Shown here: piece after piece, positions 14,941 through 26,192 of the stretch
Layout of the letters: each line of letters opens with the position of its first letter
Position numbering within the stretch: position 1 is the first letter of the stretch
Source: Vulcanimicrobiota bacterium
Lineage (GTDB): Bacteria > Vulcanimicrobiota > Vulcanimicrobiia > Vulcanimicrobiales > Vulcanimicrobiaceae
DNA length: 64,000 nucleotides
Direction of reading: 5' to 3'
NCBI GenBank assembly: GCA_003168375.1
Contig: PMSI01000005.1
Location: 1 to 64,000 of the forward strand
The notes under the pieces: model-generated
The model's input: the letters and a program-made list of their open reading frames with translations, nothing else
Database searches by the model: none
Told to the model about the DNA's origin: nothing
Program-made: the position numbers and the translations under genes

Positions 14941-16650
14941 TTACGTGGTCCGCGCCGCGACCGCATCCCGGCCTTGGTCGGGCGCCGGTTTGAACTGCGA
15001 GAGCGGTACGAGGAAGAGAAGCCGGTCGAACGGTTCCATCTCCTCGAAGGCGTCGATGTGCAGGAATGACCCCTTCCGGCAGACGCCCAGCGGGATGCAA
15101 TGCTCCGCCGGAGGAGGCTGCGGCACCTCTCCCTGAACCCGTTCGCCGACGTTGTAGCTGTCGTCTCCGAACGCGATCCGGCCGCGCGTCCCCGGGAAGC
15201 GCGAGAGCATCGCGAACGCGGGCGCCGCGAGCGTCGTCGTGGAGTACGTGCGGATCGCCTCGAACTGGCGCGCGATCGACCCGGCGAAGGCTTCGTCCTG
15301 CGCGCGCATCACGACCGGGACGTGCGGGTTTCGCGCGCGCACGCCGAGCGCGACCTCGAGGTTCGCCGTGTCGCTGTCGGTCAGCGCCACGACCGCGCGC
15401 GCGCTCTGGATGTTGCACAGGTCGAGCGTCGCGTCGCGCGTCGCATCCCCCGTCAGCAGCTCGATCTGCCGACGGCGCGACATTTCGACAAGCGCGGGGT
15501 CCGGATTAGGATCGACCACGACGACCTTCTGATGCAGCGCGCGCAGGTAGTCGATGACCCGCATGCCGACGTTCCCGGAGCCGCAGAGCAGGACGTGACC
15601 GCGCGTGCGGATCTGCCGCAAGCCCTGCATCGCGGTGAACTGCGCGCGGGTCAGCGCCGAGGTCACGAACGCGGTGAAGATCCCGATCGACGCGACGCCG
15701 ACCAGCATCACGAGGTTCGCGAGGATCATCGCCGGCGGGTGGCCGAGCGGGGTGATGTCGCCGTACCCGGTGCTGGTGAAGGTCGTCGCGACGAAGTAGA
15801 ACGCGGTCACGGGGTCGCGCTGCAGCACGACCGCGAAGTACACGACCGCGAAGGCGAAGATCGCCGTCGCCGCCCCGATCACGCGCGCCAGGATCGGGTC
15901 CATCGTCCGCAGCGCGCGCAGCCGCTTCTTCAACCCGACCCGCAGGCGCATCAGGTGCCGCTTGCGGCGCTCGACCCGGTACGTCGCCCAGCCCCCGCCG
16001 CCGGCGATCAGCACCTCGACGCGGCCGAAGACGATGACGTCGTCGTCGGACGCGAAGACGTGATCCGCCGGGATCACCGGAGAACCGTTGAGCGCGACGA
16101 TCCGGACGCGCAGCCGCTGCTGGGCGGCTCGGGGCGTCAACCCGGCGATCCCGAGACCGGCGGCGGCCCGTTCGGCGAAGCCCGTCTGCACGCCGTCGAC
16201 GTCGGGGAACTGCAGCGCATAGAAGCACGACGGGTCGAGCGCGTTGCCGACGAACGTCGCGGCGGAGTGGGAGGCCAGCGAGAGGACCGAGCAGTCGGGC
16301 AGGTTCTGCTCGAGCTTGCGCCCCAGGACCTGGTTGAACTGGCGGAGCACGACGCGGATGTCGGAGTTGACGTCGCGAGCCTTCAACGCGACCTGCAGGT
16401 TGAGCCGGTCGTCGTCGGCGAGCGCCATGATCGAGGCGGCATCCTCGACGCCGGCGAGCCGCAGCGCATCGTAGTCGTTCGGCGCGTGGGGATAGTACGT
16501 GCAGCCGAGCCGTTCGAGCTTCTCTTCGAGCCCGAGATCGTGCATCCACAGGAGCGCCACCCGGTGTCCCTGCGTAGCGAGCAACTCTTCGCACACGCGT
16601 ACCGCGAGCGCGTCGCCGCCTACGACCAGGATCAGAGGAACCGCACTCAT
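14941..16650 (-). CDS. Potassium channel with two RCK/TrkA-N domains
   Basis: 569 residues. A first Rossmann TrkA-N/RCK domain occupies about residues 1-210 (LILVVGGDALAVRVCEELL). Two membrane helices at about 255-275 and 305-330 flank the selectivity filter TSTGYGD (293-298). A second RCK domain follows from about 350 (HVLLCGSGNVGMRVIDYL, then a TrkA-C-like end). The order RCK-pore-RCK differs from MthK-type channels, where RCK is only after the pore. Its ATG shares two bases with the ATG of the divergent methyltransferase, so no leader of its own exists. The ORF extends further upstream, but only antisense to that gene. Confidence 0.9.
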   Translation of the reverse strand: MSAVPLILVVGGDALAVRVCEELLATQGHRVALLWMHDLGLEEKLERLGCTYYPHAPNDYDALRLAGVEDAASIMALADDDRLNLQVALKARDVNSDIRVVLRQFNQVLGRKLEQNLPDCSVLSLASHSAATFVGNALDPSCFYALQFPDVDGVQTGFAERAAAGLGIAGLTPRAAQQRLRVRIVALNGSPVIPADHVFASDDDVIVFGRVEVLIAGGGGWATYRVERRKRHLMRLRVGLKKRLRALRTMDPILARVIGAATAIFAFAVVYFAVVLQRDPVTAFYFVATTFTSTGYGDITPLGHPPAMILANLVMLVGVASIGIFTAFVTSALTRAQFTAMQGLRQIRTRGHVLLCGSGNVGMRVIDYLRALHQKVVVVDPNPDPALVEMSRRRQIELLTGDATRDATLDLCNIQSARAVVALTDSDTANLEVALGVRARNPHVPVVMRAQDEAFAGSIARQFEAIRTYSTTTLAAPAFAMLSRFPGTRGRIAFGDDSYNVGERVQGEVPQPPPAEHCIPLGVCRKGSFLHIDAFEEMEPFDRLLFLVPLSQFKPAPDQGRDAVAARTT

Positions 16651-17227
16651 GTCATCGTCATCGGCACAGACCGCGCACCCGCTCACCGAGCGTCTCATCC
16701 AGTCCACCCGCGAGCGGCCGCTCGACGGACCCGTCATCGAGGTAGGCACGGGTTCGGGGCGCAACACGCGGGCCCTGGTCGAGGCGGAGATCCCTACCGT
16801 CGGCGTGCCCGACAGCACACCGTACACGCAGCTCCCCGGCACCCGCGAGAACTACGGTGCCGCGCTCTCGACACACGCGTACCTGCACGGGGCGAGCCCC
16901 AAGCTGCGCGCCGGGATCGCCGAGCTCCGGCGGGTCCTGCGCCCGAACGCGCCGGCCTACATCACGCTCGGTTCGTTCAAGGATGCGCGCTACGGCCTCG
17001 GCGTCCCGCTCGACGAGCGGAGCTTCGCGCCGGGTGAAGGCGACGAGGCCGGGATCCCGCACGCCTACTTCGACCGGGACGGCGTGATCGAGCTGCTCTT
17101 CGGCTTCACGATCGACTCGATGGAGGAAGTCGAGGTCGACGAGATCGTCGGACGCTGGGCGCACGGTGACGACGATGCGGTCGCCGGCCGTGTCCACTGG
17201 TTCGTCGTCGCGCGCCGCGCTCAATAA
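16649..17227 (+). CDS. SAM-dependent methyltransferase (class I-like)
   Basis: 192 residues. Motif I is IEVGTGSGRNTRAL at about residues 29-42. After that come a short acidic strand, LRAGIAELRRVLRPNAPAYITLGS (the post-motif III strand common in methyltransferases) and a C-terminal beta pair ending WFVVARR. It probably methylates a small molecule or a protein; the target cannot be inferred. AGAGGA eight bases before the ATG at 16649 supports this start, although the start codon overlaps the one of the channel gene on the other strand. The end overlaps the convergent rhodanese gene by seven bases. Confidence 0.8.
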   Translation: MSSSSAQTAHPLTERLIQSTRERPLDGPVIEVGTGSGRNTRALVEAEIPTVGVPDSTPYTQLPGTRENYGAALSTHAYLHGASPKLRAGIAELRRVLRPNAPAYITLGSFKDARYGLGVPLDERSFAPGEGDEAGIPHAYFDRDGVIELLFGFTIDSMEEVEVDEIVGRWAHGDDDAVAGRVHWFVVARRAQ

Positions 17228-17541
17228 CGCGGAACGGTCGCGTCGACCGAGGTGGCCCAGGCGTCGATGCCGCCCTCCAGGTTGACCGCGTTGTCGTAGC
17301 CGTTTGCGGTGAGGAACCGCGTGACGCGCTCGCTGCGCCCGCCGTGGTGACACATCACGACGATCGGCTTGTGGTGCGGAAGCTCACCGATGCGAGCGGG
17401 GATCTCCATCATCGGGATCGTCGTCGCCCACGGAATCGAGGCGGTCGCGATCTCGTCCGGCTCGCGCACGTCGAGCAGCACGAAGTCTTCGCCGGCGTCA
17501 TGACGGAGCTTGAGGTCGTGGACGGAGATCTCGTCGCTCAC
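17221..17541 (-). CDS. Rhodanese-like sulfurtransferase
   Basis: A single rhodanese domain of 106 residues. The active-site cysteine is C64 in [13 protein letters not shown], and LLDVREPDE is the conserved start of the domain. It is the last gene of the long leftward operon, directly after thiG with a GTGA overlap. Placement suggests that it supplies or relays sulfur for ThiS thiocarboxylate formation, the part usually played by ThiI or a cysteine desulfurase with a rhodanese. Confidence 0.9.
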   Translation of the reverse strand: MSDEISVHDLKLRHDAGEDFVLLDVREPDEIATASIPWATTIPMMEIPARIGELPHHKPIVVMCHHGGRSERVTRFLTANGYDNAVNLEGGIDAWATSVDATVPRY

Positions 17542-18347
17542 GCGCGCTCGCCGCGCTGGGCTGCGATCAAACCCTGCAGCGGACTCGACGCGTTTGCGTA
17601 CAGCCGCTTCTCCATCCGGCCGGCCAGGAACGCATCGCGACCCGCCTCCACCGCAAGCCCCATCGCACGCGCCATGCGGACCGGGTCGCGCGCGGCGGCG
17701 ATCCCGGTGTTCATCAGCAGCGCGTCGACGCCGAGCTCCATCGCGATCGCCGCGTCGGACGCCGTGCCGACGCCGGCGTCGACGATCACCGGCACGTTCG
17801 CGCGCTCCTTGATCAACCGGATCGAATACGGGTTGCAGACGCCCAGGCCGCTCCCGATCGGGGCGGCGAGCGGCATGACCGCGGCGCAGCCGACCGCTTC
17901 GAGCCGTTTGCACGCGATCGGATCGTCGACGACGTACGGCAGCACCGTGAAGCCTGCGCGCACGAGCTCTTCCGAAGCGGCGATCGTCTCGAGCGTGTCG
18001 GGATACAGCGTCTCCGGATCACCGATCACCTCGACCTTGATCAGATCGGTGCCCAGCGCTTCGCGCGCCAGCTTGGCGGTCAGCACCGCCTCCTTCGCCG
18101 TGTAGCAGCCGGCCGTGTTCGGCAGCAGCGTCATGTGCTTGCGGTCGATGTAGTCGACCAGCGTCTTCCCGCTCGCGTCGTCGAGGTGCATGCGGCGGAT
18201 CGCGACGGTGACGACCTCGGCGCCGCTGACCTCGTGCGCCGCCTGCATGATCTCCAGCGACGGGTACTTCCCGGTCCCGACGAACAGCCGCGACCGGAAC
18301 TCGTACTTTCCGATCTTCAGCGTGTCGGTACTCGTGTCGGTCTGCAT
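17538..18347 (-). CDS. thiG: Thiazole synthase
   Basis: Forms the thiazole ring of thiamine from 1-deoxy-xylulose 5-phosphate, dehydroglycine and ThiS-thiocarboxylate. At 269 residues it has the normal length. The Schiff-base lysine is K104 in [17 protein letters not shown]. Other signatures are [26 protein letters not shown] and [13 protein letters not shown], the phosphate-binding loop. It lies four bases downstream of thiS. Confidence 0.97.
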   Translation of the reverse strand: MQTDTSTDTLKIGKYEFRSRLFVGTGKYPSLEIMQAAHEVSGAEVVTVAIRRMHLDDASGKTLVDYIDRKHMTLLPNTAGCYTAKEAVLTAKLAREALGTDLIKVEVIGDPETLYPDTLETIAASEELVRAGFTVLPYVVDDPIACKRLEAVGCAAVMPLAAPIGSGLGVCNPYSIRLIKERANVPVIVDAGVGTASDAAIAMELGVDALLMNTGIAAARDPVRMARAMGLAVEAGRDAFLAGRMEKRLYANASSPLQGLIAAQRGERA

Positions 18348-18351
18348 GCTT

Positions 18352-18552
18352 TCAGCCCCCCGCGACCGCGACGATGATCTCGAGCCGGTCGCCTTCGCTC
18401 AGCGCCGTCGAGCCGTGGTGCGCGCGCGGAACGACGTCGTCGTTCAGCGCGACGGCGGTTCCGTCGCGGCGCACGCCGAGGTTGTCGAGGAACGCATCGA
18501 GCGTCGCCCCGTCGGCGACCTGCTGCGCCTCACCGTTGACCGAGATCGTCAC
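18352..18552 (-). CDS. thiS: Sulfur carrier protein ThiS
   Basis: A 66-residue ubiquitin-fold protein with the C-terminal GG that is adenylated and then thiocarboxylated. The pattern [21 protein letters not shown] and the region [12 protein letters not shown] match ThiS. The ATG overlaps the TGA of thiO. No thiF adenylyltransferase is in the window. Confidence 0.96.
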   Translation of the reverse strand: MTISVNGEAQQVADGATLDAFLDNLGVRRDGTAVALNDDVVPRAHHGSTALSEGDRLEIIVAVAGG

Positions 18553-19684
18553 GAGAGGCCGTTCGCGACGGTGGGTTCGGGCTCCGTCCCTCCGCGCGCG
18601 GGGGCGAAGGGAGCGAGCCGATCGGCCGGGCCTCCGGCGACGAGCTCAGCGATCGCGCGCGCGGTGGCCGGTGCGAGGAGAATCCCGTTGCGATAGTGCC
18701 CGCAGGCAACGAGGTATCCGTCCAGCGCCGTGGCGCCGAGGTACGGCCGTCCGTCGTGCGAACCGGGGCGCAGACCGGCCCACGTCTCGACCACCGCGAA
18801 CGTCGCGAGCGATGGCGCGACGGCGAGCGCCGCGTCGAGCAGATCGTGCATCCCGGCGGCGGTCACCCGCGCGTCGAAACCGTGCTCTTCGACCGTCGCG
18901 CCGACCAGCAGGCGGCCGTCGTCGCGCGGGACGAGATAGCGGTGGCCGAGCCAGACCAGCGCGCGCATCGCCGTGCGCGGGATCGCGATCGCGAGCATCT
19001 GCCCGGCGACCGGGCGCACCCGCACGCGCGCCGCGTCCGGAATGCCGGGCAACGAACCGGCCCAGGCACCCGCCGCGTTGACGACGACCGGCGCGCTCGC
19101 GAAACCGTACGCGGTGCGCAAGCCGCGCACGCGGCGGGAGTCGCATTCGACGGCGAGGCCGTCGACGCGTTCGATCCGCACGCCGAGCGATTCGCAGCCC
19201 GCCAGCAGCGCCCGGCCGAGGCGGCGGTTGTCGACCTGCGCTTCGTTCGCGACGAACAGCCCGCCGGCCAGATCCTTCGCGAGCATCGGCTCGCGCGCCA
19301 GCGCCTCGCCGCGGTCGAGCACGGCGACCTCGCCGCCGTTCGCCCGAAACGTCTCGGCGTGCGCCGCCAACTCGGCGAGGCGCGCACCGTCGAGCGCGAC
19401 GTGCAGCGTCCCGTCGCGCCGGAAGCGCGCATCGACGCCGGTCCGTTCGCGAAGCTCCGCGACGAATTCGGGATAGATCGCGAGCGACTCGCGGCACAGC
19501 GCGAGCATCGCGGCGTCCGGCATCTGCTCGCTGAACGGCGCGAGCATCCCGGCGCCCGCCCACGACGCTGCGCGCGCCGGCTCGGCCCGGTCGTACACGG
19601 TCACCGAGGCGCCGCCCTTGGCGAGTTCGTACGCGACGCCGAGCCCGATCAGCCCGGCGCCGACGACGAGAACGTCCGGCGTGG

Positions 19685-19688
<4 letters not shown>
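18549..19688 (-). CDS. thiO: Glycine oxidase ThiO
   Basis: An FAD-dependent amine oxidase that converts glycine to the imine used by ThiG. About 379 residues, the family size. The Rossmann FAD motif is VLVVGAGLIGLGVAYELAKGGASV. AGAGMLAPFSEQ and GLRPGSHDGRPYLG with GHYRNGILLAPATA at the end are typical of ThiO. The start is a puzzle. The codon at the expected place, overlapping the ETF-QO stop, is GTA (19686-19688). No ATG, GTG or TTG in this frame lies between there and the FAD motif; the nearest alternative upstream is CTG at 19733. The coordinates here assume initiation at or near the GTA. Confidence 0.88.
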
Positions 19689-21340
<1,652 letters not shown>

Positions 21341-21365
21341 GACCCGCCCGGTTTCGCGCCCCGGG

Positions 21366-22151
21366 TCAGGCGCTCCCGGCCAGAACCGTGGTGACCGCGA
21401 CGCGGTGCGCGGCGATACGCTCGTCCCACGGGCGCGGGCGCGGCGTCTCGAACGTCAGCGCCGAGGGTGTACCGCGGTACATCAGCGCGATCGAGCTCGG
21501 CAAGCCTGGGAAGACCCGCAGCTCGAGCTCGTAGTCGACCAGCACGCGGCCGCGCTCGAGCCGGTACATCTCGCGCACGTCGGCATCCGCCGGCGCGCCG
21601 AGGTCGAAATCGTCGCTCAGCGCTTGGACCGGCAGCCCGGCGCCGTCGAGCGCCGTGACGATCGCGTCCGAGAAGCGCGGCGCGAAGCCCCGCCTGAGCG
21701 GCTCGTACACGTAACATCCCGCCGCTTCGTAGTCTTCGTGCAGGTCGAGCGCGAGCGCGAAGCGCCGGTCGCGGTTGGCGGTCAGCACCGCGCGCGCCTC
21801 GGGCGTCGTTCCACCGCGCGAAAAACTGCGGTTGACGTCGAGACCCTCCGCATTCGTCCGCGTCCCCGCCGCGTAGCCGCTCGGATTCAGACACGGCCAG
21901 ATCCGGTACGCGAAGCGCGTGTCGAGCAGCCCGTCGCGGACGAGCGATTGGAGCGCCCACGGCGCGGCGGGCTCGTCGCCGTGTACTCCCGCGATGATCG
22001 AGACGGTCGGGGCGCTCGCATCGCCGAGCTCGGCCATCAGCAGCGTGCGCGGCGCACCGACGCAGGCGATCTCGCGCACGCGCACACCGCGCGCTCGCAG
22101 CGTGCGCCAGGCACCGGCCAGTTCGTCGTAGCTCGCCGCGCCGTCCGTCAG
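21366..22151 (-). CDS. M14/AspA-type zinc carboxypeptidase-like hydrolase
   Basis: About 261 residues. The zinc-binding HGDEP motif appears in IIAGVHGDEPAAPWAL. NPSGYAAGTRTNAEGLDVNRSF is the M14 substrate-binding block, and LHEDYEAAG carries the later metal/catalytic residues. Relatives are carboxypeptidases and succinylglutamate desuccinylases; the substrate here is unknown. The family domain (SYDELAGAWRTLRARG) begins right after a CTG that overlaps the glcF stop (CTGA), so CTG 22151 is assumed as start. The first ordinary in-frame start is a GTG at about 22085. Confidence 0.8.
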   Translation of the reverse strand: MTDGAASYDELAGAWRTLRARGVRVREIACVGAPRTLLMAELGDASAPTVSIIAGVHGDEPAAPWALQSLVRDGLLDTRFAYRIWPCLNPSGYAAGTRTNAEGLDVNRSFSRGGTTPEARAVLTANRDRRFALALDLHEDYEAAGCYVYEPLRRGFAPRFSDAIVTALDGAGLPVQALSDDFDLGAPADADVREMYRLERGRVLVDYELELRVFPGLPSSIALMYRGTPSALTFETPRPRPWDERIAAHRVAVTTVLAGSA

Positions 22152-23470
22152 CGGAGCGGCGTCCCGCAGATCGCGGCGTCGAGCAGCTCGATCGGGTGGG
22201 CAGCGCGCAGCGCGACGCCGCGCTCGCGGAAGATCGACTGCATCTGCAGCGTGCAGCCGGGATTCGCGCTGGCGACCAGATCCGGCGCGACGCTCTGCAC
22301 GTTGTCGACTTTGCGTACGCCGACCTCGTGGGCGGACTCGGGCTGGAACAGGTTGTACGTCCCAGCGCTTCCGCAGCACTGATCGCCATCGGGGATCTCG
22401 CACAGCTCCAGTCCTGGGATCGTACGCAGCAGCGCGCGCGGCTGAACGCGGACGCGCTGCGCGTGCGCCAGATGACACGCATCGTGATACGCGACGCGCA
22501 GCTTCAGCGCTTTGCGCGGCGCACGCGGCTCGAGCGTCGCGAGATACTCGTTGACGTCGCGCACTTTTTCGGCGAACGCTTGCGCGCGCTCGCTCCACGC
22601 CGGCTCGCTGACGAAGAGCTCGCCGTACTCCTTGAGCGTCGAGCCGCAGCCGGCGGCGTTGATGATGATGGCGTCGACCCGCAGCTTCTCGAACCGCTCG
22701 ATCAGCGCGCGCGCGAAGCGCTTCGCCTCGTCGGGACGCCCGCTGTGGAGGGAGAGCGCCCCGCAGCAGCCCTGGCCGCCGGGCACGATCACCTCGCAGC
22801 CTTCGGCGCTCAGCACGCGGATCGTCGCCGCGTTGACGTTGGGGAAGAACGCGCGCTGCACGCAGCCCGCGACGAGGGCCACGCGCGCGCGGCGCTCGCC
22901 CTTCGCCGGCGTCAGCACGGGAAGGCTCGTGAACGCATCGCGCAGGTCGATCGGCGGCGCCATGGCGGCAAGCTGCCGCAGCCGCGAGGGGAGCAGCTTG
23001 CCGAGCGGACCAGCAACAGCCCGGCTGAAACCGAGCTTCGTCCCCAGCCACAGCGCCGGGATCATTGCGCGCAGCCGGCGCGGATAGGGGAACACCGAGA
23101 ACACGAACTCGCGGAACGCGCGGTCCTCGGCCGGCCGCTGCACTGCGGCTTCGACCTTCGCGCGCGTCGCTTCGATCAGCAGATCGTAGCGAACGCCCGA
23201 CGGACAGGCCGTCACGCACGCCATGCAGCCCAGGCACTTGTCGATGTGGCCCGCGACGGCGTCGTCGAGCGGGATGACGCCGTCCTCGACGCCCTTCATC
23301 AAGTCGATCCGCCCGCGCGGCGAGTCCATCTCCTCGCCCCACGAGACATACGTCGGACACGCCGGCAAACAGAACCCGCAATGCACGCAATCCGACAGCA
23401 AAGAGTCAAAGGTACGCGGACCCGCGTGCTGCGGCGAGTCGGCCGGCCGCGCATCGGTGACGTCTGCCAC
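22148..23470 (-). CDS. glcF: Glycolate oxidase iron-sulfur subunit
   Basis: 440 residues. Two 4Fe-4S motifs lie near the N-terminus: CVHCGFCLPACP and CLGCMACVTACP. Two CCG-type motifs follow (GGQGCCGALSLHSG and GDQCCGSAGTYN), which identify the GlcF/heterodisulfide-reductase-D-like family. It relays electrons from the GlcD flavin towards quinone. GTG 23470 shares one base with the glcE stop (TAG), so this start is chosen over the longer reading. Confidence 0.95.
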   Translation of the reverse strand: MADVTDARPADSPQHAGPRTFDSLLSDCVHCGFCLPACPTYVSWGEEMDSPRGRIDLMKGVEDGVIPLDDAVAGHIDKCLGCMACVTACPSGVRYDLLIEATRAKVEAAVQRPAEDRAFREFVFSVFPYPRRLRAMIPALWLGTKLGFSRAVAGPLGKLLPSRLRQLAAMAPPIDLRDAFTSLPVLTPAKGERRARVALVAGCVQRAFFPNVNAATIRVLSAEGCEVIVPGGQGCCGALSLHSGRPDEAKRFARALIERFEKLRVDAIIINAAGCGSTLKEYGELFVSEPAWSERAQAFAEKVRDVNEYLATLEPRAPRKALKLRVAYHDACHLAHAQRVRVQPRALLRTIPGLELCEIPDGDQCCGSAGTYNLFQPESAHEVGVRKVDNVQSVAPDLVASANPGCTLQMQSIFRERGVALRAAHPIELLDAAICGTPLR

Positions 23471-24687
23471 TAGATCCCTCCGATGAAGCGGCCTGGGTTG
23501 CAAAGGCCGTGCGGGTCGAAGTTCGCCTTGATCGTGCGCATCAGCGCGAGCGAGGGCGGCGGTGGCCCCCAGGCGTCGACGAGAGCTCGCGCTGCGTCGG
23601 GGATCGCGTCGAAGACGACGTGGCCGCGGCCGCGCGTCGCGTTCGCGACGGCGTCGCGCAGATCGCGTACGTGCCAGTCCGGGCTTGCGTCGGGGCCGCC
23701 CGCGAACGTCGATTCACTGAACGCGTGGAACGCGACCCCGCTCAGCGGGTACGCGACGGGAACGGCGAGCGGTGACGCCGGCACGACACCGGCGAGCGTC
23801 GCGACGTGCTCCGACGGCGGCCCGACGACGTGCAGGCGCCACGGACCGTCACGGCGCACCGCGCGTTCGCGCTGCTCGTAGGCTTCGCGCTCGAGCTCGC
23901 TGAGCTCGGCCGTCTCGACCCTGCAGCGGTAGGCTACGCCGTCGCGCAGCGCACGCATCTGCGCGTCGACGCCTGCCCGCGTGCCGACGAACGTCACGAC
24001 GAGCGAACGATAGCCGTAGAGCGCAACCGATTCCGGCTCGAGCCGGTCGGCGATCAGCTCGCGCAGCACGTCGTCGACCGCGGCTTCCCGATCGAAGCGC
24101 ACCACCACTGCCCGCGTCGACTCCGGCACCGGATAGACCCGAAACGTCACGCTCGCGATTGCCGCCAGCGTGCCGAGCGAGCCAACCATCAGCTTCGGCA
24201 AATCGAATCCGGCGACGTTCTTCACCACCTTGCCGCCGCCGCGCGCGCGGACTCCGTCCGGCCGCACGATGCCGACGCCGACGATCAGGTCTTTGGTGGT
24301 GCCGTAGCGCAGCCGGCGCCGGCCGTACGCGTTCGAGGCGACCACGCCGCCGACGGTCGCGCACGCGCGGTCGGCGGTATCGAGCGGCAGCATCTGGCCG
24401 TTCCGCGCGAGCACGGTGTCGAGCTCCGCGAGCGTGATCCCCGCTTCGACGGTGATCGTCTGATCTTCGGGCGTGTAGTCGACGACCTCGTCGAGCGCGG
24501 TCGTGCGCACCACCGTGTCGAGCGCGCGCGGCGCGTTGCCGAGGTCGAGGTGCGTCGCGCCGCCGACGAACGCAAACGGTTTGCGCGCACCGTACAGCTC
24601 GCGCACGGTCTCGCTCAGCTCGTCGATGCTGCGCGGCATCACCACCTGGCGCGGCGTCACCCCCGCGATCGCGAGCGGGTGGGTCAT
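23470..24687 (-). CDS. glcE: Glycolate oxidase FAD-binding subunit
   Basis: 405 residues of the FAD_binding_4 family. FAFVGGATHLDLG, TVGGVVASNAYGRRRLRYGTTKDLIVG and GKVVKNVAGFDLPKLMVGSLGTL form the PCMH-type FAD pocket. The C-terminal FDPHGLCNPGRF is the family ending. ATG 24687 overlaps the glcD stop (ATGA). A long in-frame extension over glcD is not used. Confidence 0.94.
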   Translation of the reverse strand: MTHPLAIAGVTPRQVVMPRSIDELSETVRELYGARKPFAFVGGATHLDLGNAPRALDTVVRTTALDEVVDYTPEDQTITVEAGITLAELDTVLARNGQMLPLDTADRACATVGGVVASNAYGRRRLRYGTTKDLIVGVGIVRPDGVRARGGGKVVKNVAGFDLPKLMVGSLGTLAAIASVTFRVYPVPESTRAVVVRFDREAAVDDVLRELIADRLEPESVALYGYRSLVVTFVGTRAGVDAQMRALRDGVAYRCRVETAELSELEREAYEQRERAVRRDGPWRLHVVGPPSEHVATLAGVVPASPLAVPVAYPLSGVAFHAFSESTFAGGPDASPDWHVRDLRDAVANATRGRGHVVFDAIPDAARALVDAWGPPPPSLALMRTIKANFDPHGLCNPGRFIGGI

Positions 24688-26192
24688 CCCCGTCCGACCT
24701 CGCCGCTCGTCTCGGTCGCGTGCGCGACGTACGCGCCCGGCTTGTCGCCGCAGAGCCGCGGCGTCGGGAACATCTTGTCGGGATTGAAGCTCTGCTCGGG
24801 ATCGAATGCCGTGCGAACCGCCTGCATCGTTTCGAGATCGTCTTCGGTGAACTGCTCGCCGAGATAGCACGCCTTGTCGTGGCCGACGCCGTGTTCGCCG
24901 GTGACCGAACCGCCGTACCGCAGGCAGACGCGCAGGATCTCGCCGCCGACGTGCTCGGCAGCCTGCTCCTGGCCTGGGATGCGAGCGTCGTAGAGCACCA
25001 GCGGGTGCAGGTTGCCGTCGCCGGCATGAAAGACGTTCGCGATGCGCAGTCCGGCGCTTGCGCCGAGCGCCGCGATCTCGCGCAGCACCGGGGAAATGTC
25101 CTTGCGCGGGATGACGCCGTCCTGAACGAGGTAGTTCGGCGAGATGCGGCCCATCGCGGCGAACGCGGCCTTGCGCCCCTTCCAAGCCAGCTGCCGCTCC
25201 GCGTCGTCCTTCGGCGCGCGCACGTCGAGCGCGCCGGCCGCCTTCAAATGCTCGCGCGCGCGCGCCGCCGTGTCCTCGACCTCGGCGGTGACGCCGTCGA
25301 CGTCCATCAAGATCAGCGCGCCGACGTCGAGCGGCCAGTCGACGCCGGTCGCCGCCACGATCGCCTCGATCGCAAGCTGATCGCACATCTCGATCGCCGC
25401 CGGAATGATCCCGGAACCGATGATGCGCGACACGGCGTCGCCGGCTTCGTCGGTCGAGGGGAACGTCGCGAACAGCGTCTTCGTGTTCTCCGGCGTGCGC
25501 AGCACGCGAACCAGTACCTCGGTCACGATCCCGGTCATTCCCTCGCTACCGACGACGACACCGACCAGATCGTAACCGAGCGCTTCCGGTTCGCCGGCGG
25601 ACGAGCCGAGCTGCACGATCTCGCCGGCCGGGGTCACGAGCGTGAGCCCGATGACGTGGTTGACGGTGAAGCCGTACTTGAGGCAGTGGGCGCCGCCGGA
25701 GTTCTCGGCGACGTTCCCGCCGATCGTGCAGACGCTCTGCGAGCTCGGATCGGGCGCGTAGTAGTACCCGTCCGGCGCGAGCGCGCGGGTGATGTCGAGG
25801 TTGATGACGCCGGGCTGCACGCGCGCGACGCGATTGTCGAGGTCGACCTCGAGGATCTTCTTCATCCGCGAGAGCCCGATCACGATCGAGCCTTCACTCG
25901 GCAGCGACCCGCCCGAGAGTCCCGTCCCCGCGCCACGTGGGACGACCGGCATCTCGAGCTCGCGGGCCAGCTTCACGCACGCCGCGACCTCGTCGGTCGA
26001 GCCCGGCAGGACGACGATCTCCGGACGGCAGCGATAGCCGAGCAGACCATCGCACTCGTACGTCCGCAGGCCGGCTCCCGAAACGATCGCGTTCTTCGTA
26101 CCGACGATCGCGGCGAAGCGCAGCTGAAGCAGCCCGCTGCGCTGCGCTCGGATCATGTCATCCCGAGCTTGTCGAAGCGCGGTCGTCGTCAC
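24684..26192 (-). CDS. glcD: Glycolate oxidase subunit GlcD
   Basis: The catalytic flavoprotein that oxidises glycolate (possibly D-lactate) to glyoxylate. 502 residues. VVPRGAGTGLSGGSLPSEGSIVI and CTIGGNVAENSGGAHCLKYGFTVNHV form the FAD site. The C-terminal block includes NVFHAGDGNLHPLVLYD and GGSVTGEHGVGHDKACYL, with the conserved His residues of this oxidase group. The GTG overlaps the gntR stop. The first residues (TTTALRQARDDM) come from an in-frame copy of the dispersed CTTCGACAAGCTCAGG-type repeat, so ATG 26157 after it is a possible alternative start. Confidence 0.94.
   Translation of the reverse strand: MTTTALRQARDDMIRAQRSGLLQLRFAAIVGTKNAIVSGAGLRTYECDGLLGYRCRPEIVVLPGSTDEVAACVKLARELEMPVVPRGAGTGLSGGSLPSEGSIVIGLSRMKKILEVDLDNRVARVQPGVINLDITRALAPDGYYYAPDPSSQSVCTIGGNVAENSGGAHCLKYGFTVNHVIGLTLVTPAGEIVQLGSSAGEPEALGYDLVGVVVGSEGMTGIVTEVLVRVLRTPENTKTLFATFPSTDEAGDAVSRIIGSGIIPAAIEMCDQLAIEAIVAATGVDWPLDVGALILMDVDGVTAEVEDTAARAREHLKAAGALDVRAPKDDAERQLAWKGRKAAFAAMGRISPNYLVQDGVIPRKDISPVLREIAALGASAGLRIANVFHAGDGNLHPLVLYDARIPGQEQAAEHVGGEILRVCLRYGGSVTGEHGVGHDKACYLGEQFTEDDLETMQAVRTAFDPEQSFNPDKMFPTPRLCGDKPGAYVAHATETSGEVGRG
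26157..26178 (-). repeat. Dispersed repeat copy within glcD 5' end
   Basis: Reads GCTTCGACAAGCTCGGGAT on the minus strand. It is translated in frame as LRQARDD at the start of GlcD. Confidence 0.6.
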
